Below, piece by piece: positions 34,365-43,625 of a stretch of DNA of 64,000 bases. Origin of the DNA: Reticulitermes lucifugus (Eukaryota > Arthropoda > Insecta > Blattodea > Rhinotermitidae); contig JAKCWW010001751.1 in NCBI GenBank assembly GCA_026260175.1, forward strand, positions 1 to 64,000. The letters are read 5' to 3'. Under the pieces are notes generated by a model, which was not told the DNA's origin, searched no databases, and saw only the letters and a list, made by a program, of their open reading frames with translations. The position numbers and the translations under genes are program-made. Positions within the stretch are counted from its first letter, which is position 1. Every line of letters starts with the position of its first letter.

Positions 34365-34873
34365 TATTTAGCTTGTTAAAGCGGACAGAAAAAATCGCAC
34401 TGGTAAACAATTAACCAATAAATTTCAAATCGAAAGCGGGGCAAGTTGACATAGTGAGCCAACATGCCTCACGTTGCGTGTGCCAACCTGCCACGTCGCC
34501 ACCTTCTTATGTTTTAGACTGCATCATCCTCGAACACAATGGAAGTCTACAATTCTCTCTAGCTCCAATGTTAGCCAAAAGGAGGTAGCATTCATGGGTG
34601 GCACAATGTCACATGTAGCTGTAACCAAACTTTAAACACAAAACGTTTTATACGAGTATAGCGATGAAAAATTACTTCCTGCGGTGGAAAAAATAAAACA
34701 TCAGACCACACTTCAGTCATAGCTCACAAAGAGCTGACGCTTGCTGACCGCTCTCAGGAGAAGTCATTGAACAGTACAAATTGCCAGGTGCTGCTATCCT
34801 GCGCCATCTTTGGGAGTCATGGCCCCTTTGCTAACTTACCCCTGTAGCCAACTAGCCCCCTATCCCCTACTGC

Positions 34874-36239
34874 TACTTTTGCTCCATTCTATATTTGCAT
34901 ACTAGTCTTCACAAAAGCATTTAATCTGAGGCATTTGTCTGACCATGATCAATTTATTCGTAACCTCTTCCTTTCACACGTCAAAGTCGCTTGGTTTACT
35001 CAACAAAAGGTCAAACCCCTACGCAGGAGAAAGCCCAGGACCTTACACTAAGACAATAAATATTTTTCGGTGGCGCCGTTTATGGCATAAGGAGCAGATG
35101 GTTCAAAGTTCAATTTAGGGCACAGGCAGATTTATTTTCAAAGAATTACAAATATTTTTATTCCAGCATTACTTCTTCTGAAATTAATCTACATAACATA
35201 AATATTCAGTTCCTGCCTAAGAGACCAGACTGCATGTCCTTTAAGGAGACCAAAGTGGTAAGGTGGTTTAGAAAAACACGTAGTCTTTAATATGAGGATC
35301 ATAAGGAAAACACGTACACACTGTGTGTGGGGAGGGTGGACAAAGTGCAGAGTTTCTAAATGTTAGAGCCCCTTGTACGTAGAGATAGCAACTACTGTGT
35401 TTAAAGCAACGAATATGGGCACGTCAGAAATACAGAAATAAAAAATTACAATTCAAACACAAATCCATATTTGACTTCGTACGTTATAGCTCCCTCTCTC
35501 CTGCCCTGAAGCCGCTATAAAAATTTCATAGTCCCTAAAATATCTTGACAGTTTTAACTAAAATAGATCGACATTTTGCTATGGAGGTGCGTAGAGTACA
35601 CGGAAGTAAAGCTGCACAGATTATTAAATTTGAAGACAGATTTTGTGTTGGTAAGTTTCATGGTGCGGACTATTTACCTGTAGGTAGATAACTTCCTTTA
35701 TTAATTGAACAAGAAAGTATGTAGGCATTACGGCAATTGACGATTGGATGGGAATCAAATAGTCTGAAATCAAACAAGTGGCAAGGAGACAGGATTTCTT
35801 CCGAGTACTTCGGTGTAAACACGACAGTGTCATTTCTCGCATGCTACATACTCGTACTTTATGTACGTATCACCTATGCCACATACTCAAGTAAAGCACT
35901 TATCTCTTTCCCTAAACAGTTACATCTTTCCTTACCTGCAGAACAAAGCTTGTATTAACCCTTTAAGAAATAAAATGAACATGCATTGTATATAGACTAA
36001 TTTCGCACCGCTCAGTAAACATACTCTTTTTCAGTTATAAAAGGCCAATAAGTTATGTTTGTGTAGGAAAATATTCGCCGTTTGCTTTGAGATCCATAAA
36101 AAGCAGAGGAGTACGTACTTTCTATGGGCAGAACGTACAATTTTTAATGATAAATCTGGTGGTGTACAAGGCAACCGCCAGGCTTCAAATGAGTAATAAA
36201 GTCTACTAGAATAGTTTGCTACATGTGTTAATATGTAGC
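34874..36239. other. No gene seen
   Basis: Unassigned A+T-rich sequence; small frames at 35624-35958 overlap each other on opposite strands. Confidence 0.5.
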
Positions 36240-36300
36240 TCTTTTCTCGTAATAGACCGGGAGAGTGTGGAATGGATTCATCTGGCTCAGGCTATAATGA
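36240..36300 (+). mobile_element. Short LINE tail fragment
   Basis: Codons give ESVEWIHLAQAIMT, the WI.LAQDR phrase of family L. Confidence 0.45.
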
Positions 36301-36902
36301 CGTAATTTAAAGTACTATCCGTCCATTGTCCTCAAAGGGCGAAGGAACACAACGAAAACCTCATTCAGAATAATCGGTATTCCACCGAGGTTTGAAGCAA
36401 GCACCTCCCGAATACGAGTCACAAGAGTCACAGCATAAGCTAAATTTCTCGGCACGAAGGCATGTTGATCTACATGTACATTAAGTAACATTCTTTTGGT
36501 TCTATTCGGTTAGATTTCAGTGAATTACCGGGCGACAGACATAGCACAAGATATATGTCCCAGGACACAGACATGTTAACGAGACTGTCTTCCATTACGT
36601 GACCTGTTTTTGTCTACCTCTGAAGTCTACCTTGCTGAAGACTGAGCAAAGGCATGCCAGCTAAGTGCTTTCTATTTCAGCGTAGGTATTTCTTTGAAGA
36701 CCTTAAAGAATAAGGCATTCAGTTAATGACTAACAGATGTTACTTCTGCTGCTAATATAGACATTTATTGTAGCCTAACAAACTGTATCGTGTATTAAGC
36801 ACTGTTCGCACAATGTGCATGAAATGAACACATAGGTGAGGTCCTATCCACCTTTCGAATAGCACATATTTTCAGAAAAAGTGAAAGGTTTTAAGTTTGG
36901 TA

Positions 36903-37092
36903 TTTGAAAATTACATACGACAATACCAACAAAATGCACAATATCATTATATGTAATTTTACAATTAAAATATTACAACTCGAAAGTGTTTCGACCTTCG
37001 TAGGGTTACTGGAGCTGTAATATTTTAATATTAAAATTATATATAATAATATTGTGCATTCTGTTGGTGTTGTGTTATATAATTTTCAATCA
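36903..37092. mobile_element. Fold-back element with a hammerhead-like core at its apex
   Basis: TTGAAAATTACATA...ACCAAC...ATGCACAATATC...AAAATATTACAACTC on the left is mirrored by the complement on the right, giving arms of about 78 bp with scattered mismatches. The unpaired centre (36982-37011) is the hammerhead-like core itself. The palindrome thus acts as a greatly extended stem I, unlike the other fold-backs, where each arm has its own core. Confidence 0.7.
36979..37016 (-). ncRNA. Hammerhead-like relic at palindrome apex
   Basis: On the minus strand AGCTC, a worn CTGANGA box (CAGTAAC), stem II ACC/GGT with loop CTACGAA, GAAAC, ACTTTC, GAGTT. Stem I AGCTC/GAGTT continues into the long arms. 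The first conserved box is damaged, so activity is unlikely. Confidence 0.35.
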
Positions 37093-37384
37093 ATTCACAG
37101 ACATGAATAAAATAAAATTTCATGTTTGAAGTCTACAGGAGGAATTGTTGGGCAAATTTACGTTTTCGTCAGCATTAGCCCAATAGTATCGTGACTCTGC
37201 ATTAACTTCAAGTTTCAGTTTACAAACTTTCTAGGCACATGACTCAAATTATAGGAGAGTGTGATATAAGATATGCAGTGGCTTTATCCGTTTGACGATT
37301 CTTATTGCGGAATTCTGAGTTCTGAATTCTGGTAGGTTGGTACGACATCTAGGTGAGACATACTGCCTCCTTCTTCACCGCATA

Positions 37385-37432
37385 AATATTCTGATGATGA
37401 AGGCAACAGTTTAATTTGAAATGTTGGTGTTC
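37385..37432 (+). ncRNA. Hammerhead-like relic
   Basis: CTGATGA at 37391-37397, a weak hairpin, GAAAT at 37418, then GTT and GGTGTT. Stem I can form only with G-T pairs. A phrase CTCACCACCGCGAGAA about 60 bases later (37481) also follows the motif at 61605, suggesting one family. Confidence 0.4.
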
Positions 37433-37789
37433 TTACAGCAAACAACATTTCTTGACATTCCAGAGAAGCATAATCCTGATTCTCACCACCGCGAGAATTT
37501 CAAATCTCACTACAGCCAACTTACAGTGTATTTTCTTTTGTGTCTACAGTCTCTTGGACATGTCAGAACCTTCTGACTTCTCACTGACATACAAGCCACA
37601 TACTGTAAACTTCAAGAGCCACCAAATTACATTTATTGTGAAAAAAATTTTGGGAAACACTGCTAAGTATGTATCACCCCTCTTTTCTTTTAAGACACTC
37701 CGAAAAATGTCTGCCTCAATAAGGGTGCATGTATTTCACGATTTTTATCTTTACCTGCAGGCAAATCCTATTATCTCTTTTTGGGCTCT

Positions 37790-37842
37790 TTGACCTCTGA
37801 AGAATAAGGCAACATGATCTTTAGAAACGTCGGTAACTATTG
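37790..37842 (+). ncRNA. Hammerhead-like motif
   Basis: CTGAAGA at 37797-37803, a long stem II region whose pairing has eroded, then GAAAC-GTC at 37824-37831 and GGTAAC. ACC (37793-37795) can pair with GGT (37832-37834) if one base bulges. It lies 406 bp downstream of the relic at 37391 in the same orientation. Confidence 0.4.
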
Positions 37843-38744
37843 ACCTGTCCACACAGCTTACCATCCTCTGCAGTCTAAATACACAACCATCCTCTCATTT
37901 GGTATTACATAGACCAAATTTATAATTGATTAAAAGCCGTTAAGTGTTTCATAAGGCAGTACACGCCTACGTTTCTTGGTGTTTTTTTCGACGCCGTCAT
38001 TGAGCGCCCCTCCACCAGAGCGCCACACTGAATCCAGGGTAGAATGCAGGTAAGTAACTCACGTGGAAAATGCTCTGAAGTTTGTTATGTAGGCCAAGCA
38101 ATATGACGAAAAGAGAGGTGTTTATTCTCGTACTGGAAAAAACTAGTATGACGTATTTAAACCCCTCTTTCATATTCTTTGTTCTTTTCACGAGGTCAGT
38201 AAAGTTAAGGCATAATACAGAGTTCTTGGTTCTACGTTGTCCATGAGGTCTATGGCTGCTCAGATGATAATTGTGAATATCTTGAATAAGGGACGGTCTA
38301 GAGACTTCTGCAAATACTTTTATTTTATGCTGTGTTCTTATGAATTATGACACCGCGCAGTCTGGTACGAACGCTCCGAAAGAATACACAGTTTCCATTT
38401 TCAGAATATCTCACATCTCGCGTCCGTTTACTTTCTTCCACATGAGTCAACACAGGCCTAACCACCACCACACCACATAAAGTTTCAATCGAACTTGTTC
38501 ACTGTCGTAAAATGCGTAAACGCAAAAAAAAACAAATTGGAAGATGTACACATAGTTTAACAGGTCTGACACCTTAGCTGTCTTATTGTCTTCAGAATTT
38601 CAATTCGTGACGATGAGGTTTGATAATTTAAAAAAAAAACAGGGAAAATGTGATCATTATAAAAGCGTTTGCAACTTTTGACACAACACATAATGTAAGT
38701 TCTCACCATAGCTCATCAACAGAATTACAATCAATCGCGCTCTA
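37843..38744. other. No gene seen
   Basis: Unassigned. The 125-codon frame at 37416-37793 lies between the two hammerhead-like motifs and has no recognisable domain. Confidence 0.45.
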
Positions 38745-38750
38745 GAGAAT

Positions 38751-39102
38751 GTCCCATTTACTTTGAACCATGGGATTATATCGTGCCTGTGCGTCAGTGT
38801 TAAAGATAAACAGTACTCAGGTCACTGGCTATGAAGAAGAAGATCACAGGAATGGCCACCAAGATCGCCAGACTTATGCCCCTTTCATTTCTTTCTTTCT
38901 GCTCGGAGAAGATACGCGACTCCGGACCACCTGCAGGGGCGGATCACTGCAGCGTGCATCGCAAGAACATACAAGTGATACGTTGAAGAGGGTACGGCAG
39001 CAATAGGTAACTAGCTTGCAAGCGTTTATCAACCAAAATGGAAAGCATGTGAAACATACCTTACAAAATAGCATATTTTCCCATGGTTCCATGTAATGGG
39101 AC
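38751..39102. mobile_element. MITE-like element with terminal inverted repeats
   Basis: GTCCCATTTACTTTGAACC.. (38751-38775) and the complement of 39079-39102 (GTCCCATTACATGGAACC..) share about 21 of 24 bases, both ending CCATGGGA. The similarity may extend outward as AGA.TGTCCC. The 352-bp unit has an interior with no transposase. The ACAGAGTGTCCC style of end is seen in many small insect DNA transposons; the superfamily is not clear. No reliable TSD. Confidence 0.65.
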
Positions 39103-40421
39103 ACTCTGTATTGTAGCGTGGTTACTAGAATACAGTTAAGTGTGGCTGTTTATAAGAACAACGCAAGATGAAGCAGCATAATCATGTTTAATAGAGCACT
39201 CTATTGAAAGAAGGAAACTAATCGTTGTTCCGTGAAGTCTTAAGTGCAATCAAGAATATATTTTCTTTGTCGCGTAGGCAGATGGGCAGGCGCATGTCAG
39301 ACTTTCCTTTGTTTCAGCGTGGGATGACAGGTAGGCCAATGTATAACGGACATACGCGCAGAAATGCAAGCAGATATTCATGTAAATTGTCCGTTACGCG
39401 TGTCCTGTTTTAACACCTGACCTTACAAAGCAATTTCTTGAGAAACTCCTCAATATCAAGTGCTATGAAGGTCAGCCCGCCTTGCAGATGAACAGAGATC
39501 TTCTGAGAGGCGCTCCTCGGGGCTTAGAAAGCGACTGAAATGATAGTGTTAAAAGAAAGATCTTGTTAACAAGTAAAAAATTTACTTAGAAAGTTGAAAA
39601 TTTAATGGTGACCTTGTCTGTATTCAACCACTTAAAGTTCAGTGATTGACACGTACACTACCAGGCTTAACAGTAACACATCATCCAGCTTTCAATGTGG
39701 CCTGTTGCAGTGTTATGTACGTTTCTCAAAAGAACCGGCGGGTGATTGCTCACACATCATTAACTGACTGTTGTTTCTAATGGAACACAGTCACAGTATA
39801 TTCTCTGTTAGACAGACATTAAATATTTACACATATATTAGATTAACTTAGATTTCAATGTGTTATGGTCGAATTTCTTTTAGTATACTAATAAATATAT
39901 CTTTCCTTTGTGTTCTATAACATTACCTTCTTATTATTTTTGGGGGTTTATTTTATTTTATTATTATTATTATTATTTATATTTTCAGTCCTCTATTCTG
40001 TTATATATTCTTGCTCGGAGCAATGTTTCTCTAGTCCGTCTGCATGTCCACAAATACCCACCGATCGACTTGCCTTCTCCGGTTATTTCAGGTTCTGCGA
40101 GCAAAGAAACTTCAATTTCGTCCTCCATCCCATCTTGCACTTCCAACGGCTCTTCTTTAATTCCAGTATTTGGTATTTAACAGTATATAATCAATGCGTT
40201 AGATCGGCTTTCGGGCTTAGGCGGCGGACAGGGATATTTTCCTATATTTCGGTAAAAGCTGCAGTTACTACCGTCAGGGTGAAAGAATTTGTGGTTATTG
40301 GAGACCCTTATATAAGTATTGCAGCTGGCGGTGAATGGGAAAACAACCAATCGGATCGTTACATTACAACATACCACATACCACCCTCCTGATTAGTCTC
40401 ATACCTTTTTATTCTGAAGAC
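39103..40421. other. No supported gene; ATT repeat and a 160-codon frame
   Basis: An ATT/TTA run lies at 39955-39980. A frame open from 39910 to 40392 (160 codons) begins within this run and shares its bases with a second open frame (39908-40180). It has no recognisable domain. I regard both as chance. Confidence 0.4.
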
Positions 40422-40689
40422 AGCAATTTTCATGAGATCCGCGGTCTTCTGAGATATTACGCGGCGTCGTGTGGTAATTGTTTACCGACGTTTCGGGACA
40501 ACGTATCGGTCCCATCTTGAAGGGTCAAGAGTTCCTTTTGTTCTCGGACTCTTGACCCTTGAAGATGGGACCGATACATTGTCCCTAAACATCGGTAAAC
40601 AGTTGCCATACGACGTCGCGTAATATCCCAGAAGAGCGGAGATCTTATCAACATCGCGGCGGAAGCCTAAAATCAAAGCAATTTTAATG
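40422..40689. mobile_element. Fold-back element, long copy of the 7402 family
   Basis: AGCAATTTT flanks it at 40422-40430 and 40677-40685; with one mismatch this extends to 13 bp (AGCAATTTT.ATG). Inside, arms of about 97 bp (40434-40531 and 40549-40646) are near 89% alike around a short turn. A tail with AACATCGCGGCGGAAGCC lies outside the palindrome at the right end only, matching the left-end tail of the copy at 7402. Each arm contains hammerhead-like parts. The two short open frames here arise from the palindrome. Confidence 0.8.
40480..40535 (-). ncRNA. Hammerhead-like relic, left arm
   Basis: On the minus strand GACC, then CTTCAAGA in place of CTGANGA, a strong stem II GGGAC/GTCCC, GAAAC, GTC and GGTAAAC. 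GACC/GGTAA gives a partial stem I. The right arm (plus strand, 40550-40600) has CTTGAAGA but TAAAC in place of GAAAC, so each arm has lost a different core base. Confidence 0.4.
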
Positions 40690-41189
40690 CTCACAGAATT
40701 TTCAGGCTACTTGCTTTTTCGTAGTGACCTAATTCCGAGAGCAGATCCAGAATATTATTTTGTGTAATATTTGGCCACTTATCGTTTTACCTCTCTTCTT
40801 CATTCTCCATATAGATGTGTGTAAACGTATTCCGAAAAATATTCCTCTTCTGCCTCCCTTTTTTTTATTTCGAGTGTGTCGGCGATGCAACTGACGTGAC
40901 ATGAACCTCTGTATCTTCTGCTGACAATACCACTGCGGACAGGTTCTGTAAGTGGACCTTATCAGACTGACGGACAGAACGTTAACATGTAACCTTTCCT
41001 GCCCTCACACCTGACATGCACGAAGTACCGCCAGCTTCGCCAGGTTTTTTGCTGGCCGAAAAGTCTTTCGATAATTGTGTATTTGAATCTTTAAGAATTT
41101 ATACAGCAATCGACGGAGTATTATGTGTCTTTAGAAAAGCATCAGCATCTATATTTATTGCGAGAGATGTAACTTTTATACTGCATGAA

Positions 41190-41300
41190 AATTCTGGGTG
41201 TAGCCGGAAGGACAGACAGAATAGATCTTAAAGAAATACTGTGAGTGTTTGGACAGGATTTATCTGGCTCAGGAGAGAAAAAAGTTAACAAGACTAAACT
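41190..41300 (+). mobile_element. Short LINE tail fragment
   Basis: Codons give RIDLKEI and, in the next block, CECLDRIYLAQERKKL, which fit DL.EIGCEGVDWI.LAQDR. There is a frame change between the two. Confidence 0.45.
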
Positions 41301-41778
41301 TACAGGCCTAAAATGTGCTCGTAATAGGCGCGTCAACTTTGAGATGGTACGTGGACGTAAATTTCTTCAATGAACGACGTAATTCAGGGTGGGATTAAAA
41401 GTTTTCTTACAGCAAACAAATGTTAAATTTACATAAAACTAGTTACCGTTAAATAGTACTTGTTTAATTTTTGGAACAGGCGGAAATGTATTCAAGAGAT
41501 AAATAAGACATTAATTATTCACTGCCCCCTGTTAATAAAGAAATTAAAATAAAATTATATATCCATTCAACTAGTTTAATACATACTTAATGCTTTATAC
41601 AAGTTAAACACTGCTTTCGAAGAATTACACATATTATCACAAAGCATTATAAACTGGGTCAACACATTTTTATTTATCATGTGAGAGGATATTTTTTGCC
41701 AAAACGTGAAGGTTGCTTGTTCGGTATTCAAGATCAGAAATTTACGTATAGCTCCACTTTTTTTAAAGTAACTCAGAA

Positions 41779-41857
41779 ACTGTAGTACCTAACTGTAGTA
41801 CATAATTGTAGTACCTAACTGTAGACCTAACTGTAGTACCTAACTGTAGACCTAACT
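41779..41857. repeat. Tandem repeat, about six 12-13 bp units
   Basis: Units ACTGTAGTACCTA and the shorter ACTGTAGACCTA alternate, with one variant ACTGTAGTACATA. Confidence 0.9.
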
Positions 41858-42202
41858 TGTGTTTCATTCCTCTTTAATAATTTCACTCCATCCCTTTGGC
41901 ACCGAACGTTATATATTTGTAATCCGCAGTGTGGTGATGAAGACGCCGAACGTCACATGTTTATGGCTGCTCTTGTGCAGCCCCAATGTAAGTTCTAGTC
42001 TCCTGTAGATCGCTCGGGGTATTCAATTCTGATGCCAAACGACTATACATTTTCACTTTAATAAACATTTGGTGTTACATGCTGCAATGTGCTTTTCAGC
42101 ATATGTAAATATATAGTGATGGTTGAGAACTGTTCTACCTATAGGAAACTAACATATTTCTATTCTTGTAAAAAGATCCAATACGCCCATAACCTATCAT
42201 GG

Positions 42203-42262
42203 AATTCCGTTCAGCCGTTCTCGAGCGGTGACATACAGACAGACGGACAGACTAGACACTCC
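42203..42262 (+). repeat. TTCAGCCGTTCTCGAG / CAGACAGACGG end-like motif
   Basis: TTCCGTTCAGCCGTTCTCGAG followed by CATACAGACAGACGGACAG is a phrase common at the ends of several insect repeat families. A related GTCTAGCGGG...AGACGGACGG stretch is at 50020-50058. The owning element could not be bounded. Confidence 0.35.
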
Positions 42263-43070
42263 GCACGCTGTGATCACGCCAAACAACATTCATGTAAGGA
42301 ACACGCACGAATAACTTAAACATAAGAATAACCATCGACCTATTCAATTGGTAGGCAGAGAGGAAACGACAAAACACATTGAGCAAAACCTGACATTAAA
42401 TACTTTACAAGCCAGGCCCGTGCATAGAAATTTGTTTACAATGCTTTTAATCTCATGCTTGTTAAATACATCAAATTTAAAAGCAAAAATGTAAGGACGT
42501 ATCAGTATTTTGATCCACAGTCTTTTGTCGTATTATCATTAGAATAATTCAGTATTCGTGTCAGTATCAGGTCCTCATTTTTCTGTGGGTTAAGAAATTG
42601 ACTCCACTGAGCATGTAGCAAGTGTAAGTATCGTAGTAATCTGTTGAATAACTCAAGAGCCAATTAAGTTCCTTACAAGCCAGCTAACATAGAGTTCATT
42701 CCCTGCAAGTAGGCCTACTGTTCATATTATGCCCGGCAGGAGATTCTAAATCATCAGTCGCAATACGCTGCACATAGAAAGGAAAAGCTATCCGCGGAAA
42801 ATGATCGGTAATCTCATTAAGAGTCATCCACCTCTATTAATACGATACAGCTGTGTAAGCTGCACAACACTTATGATAAAATGTCTGTTAATTTCGTCAC
42901 GTCGGTTTATATGTAAGTCCGCCTGTAATAACTTCAGTTTGCTGAAGATATTTGCATAATATTTGGTGTTAAGCGGCTTCAATAAAATTCGCTGATATGT
43001 CCCAGTTTCGGGTTAAATCGGGCAGTAATAAGCCGTACCTCACATAACGACCTAGAGGAATTTCAGGACC

Positions 43071-43213
43071 CATCTGTCTGACTGTACCACCCGGTTGTTT
43101 ACTGCTTAGGTAATATCTGAGAGTACAGAGATATTACCTAAGAAGTAAACAGCCGGTTACTACAGCCAGAGGTCTCTAACCTACAAAACCTCGAATTGGT
43201 TGACAGACAGATG
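43071..43213. repeat. Two-step palindrome (fold-back)
   Basis: The outer pair CATCTGTCTG (43071) / CAGACAGATG (43204) and an inner pair of 28 bp (43091-43118 and 43129-43156, 26 of 28 matching; GTTTACT.CTTAGGTAATAT) surround a 10-base loop. No hammerhead core is present, so this is a different fold-back type. Confidence 0.8.
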
Positions 43214-43349
43214 TGTGGAGACAGATTTTATGTAGATTTTATGTAATAACATAATAATTTTAACATATGTATTTTAAACTGTAAAATCAGTGACTACGAC
43301 ATTTACCATTCAGCGACACGATGCACGCTGCTTATATCTATGTACGATA

Positions 43350-43394
43350 ACTCCCTGACGATGGCTGAAATTGTCAGCCGAAACATGTAGGTGT
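43350..43394 (+). ncRNA. Hammerhead ribozyme-like sequence, core intact
   Basis: ACTCC, CTGACGA (43355-43361), stem II GGCTGA/TCAGCC with loop AATTG (six perfect pairs), GAAAC (43380-43384), palindromic ACATGT, A, GGTGT. ACTCC/GGTGT pairs at four of five positions. All catalytic-core bases are present. An AT-rich tail follows. Confidence 0.7.
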
Positions 43395-43467
43395 AAAAAT
43401 AAATTTATTTTGCAGTAGTTGGAAATAAAAACCTTACACATAAAATTTTATTTATTTATCGTACAAT

Positions 43468-43506
43468 CAGCGACATGTTTCGGCCAATATGGCCATCATC
43501 AGGCTG
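43468..43506 (-). ncRNA. Complete type I hammerhead ribozyme
   Basis: On the minus strand, 39 bases: CAGC, CTGATGA, T, stem II GGCC/GGCC with loop ATATT, GAAAC, ATGTC, GCTG. Stem I CAGC/GCTG is perfect, stem III can form within ACATGT, and the cleavage triplet is GTC, the most common one. This is the cleanest hammerhead in the window. Confidence 0.75.
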
Positions 43507-43566
43507 TTTACAAGAAAATACAATTTGTAAAAAAACTGTGGGTATTTTCCTTTTTATTCTTATAAA

Positions 43567-43604
43567 CAGCAAATGATGGCCATATTGGCCGAAACATATT
43601 GCTG
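43567..43604 (+). ncRNA. Hammerhead-like relic, right arm
   Basis: CAGC and GCTG (stem I), the GGCC/GGCC stem II and GAAAC are kept, but CTGATGA has become AAATGA and stem III ACATATT. Confidence 0.4.
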
Positions 43605-43625
43605 ATTGATTGATATATAAATAAA

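Larger units (their letters stand above)
32300..34873 (-). mobile_element. Decayed pogo/Tigger-type DNA transposon
   Basis: The ends are imperfect inverted repeats: GAGAGTGGGGATAGTAGGC on the left and GCAGTAGGGGATAGGGGGC (complement of the right end). A TA adjoins both, as expected for Tc1/mariner-type TSDs. Subterminal repeats of GCCAACCTGCC / CAAGTTGGC type occur near 32488-32522 on the left and 34440-34493 on the right; such repeats often bind transposase. The minus strand between them holds transposase remains (33200-34364). Two Ns (33720, 33731) lie inside. Pogo elements move by cut and paste with a DDE transposase; this copy cannot. Confidence 0.75.
43437..43625. mobile_element. Fold-back element with hammerheads in both arms
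   Basis: TATTTATTTATCGTACAATC..ACATG..GGCCATATTGGCC on the left is mirrored on the right, ending in ATATAAATAAAA. The arms are about 70 bp around an unpaired AT-rich centre. The left arm's ribozyme is on the minus strand and intact; the right arm's is on the plus strand and worn. No TSD was recognised. The first intact hammerhead at 43350 lies directly upstream, so three occur within 255 bp. Confidence 0.7.

Noticed and set aside
37416-37793. 125-codon frame between two hammerhead-like motifs
   Set aside because: No similarity to PLE reverse transcriptase or GIY-YIG motifs, and the two motifs do not look like ends of one element.
39910-40392. 160-codon frame as a possible membrane protein (Leu/Phe/Tyr-rich start)
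   Set aside because: The hydrophobic start is the ATT/TTA repeat; a second frame is open over the same bases; no domain is visible.
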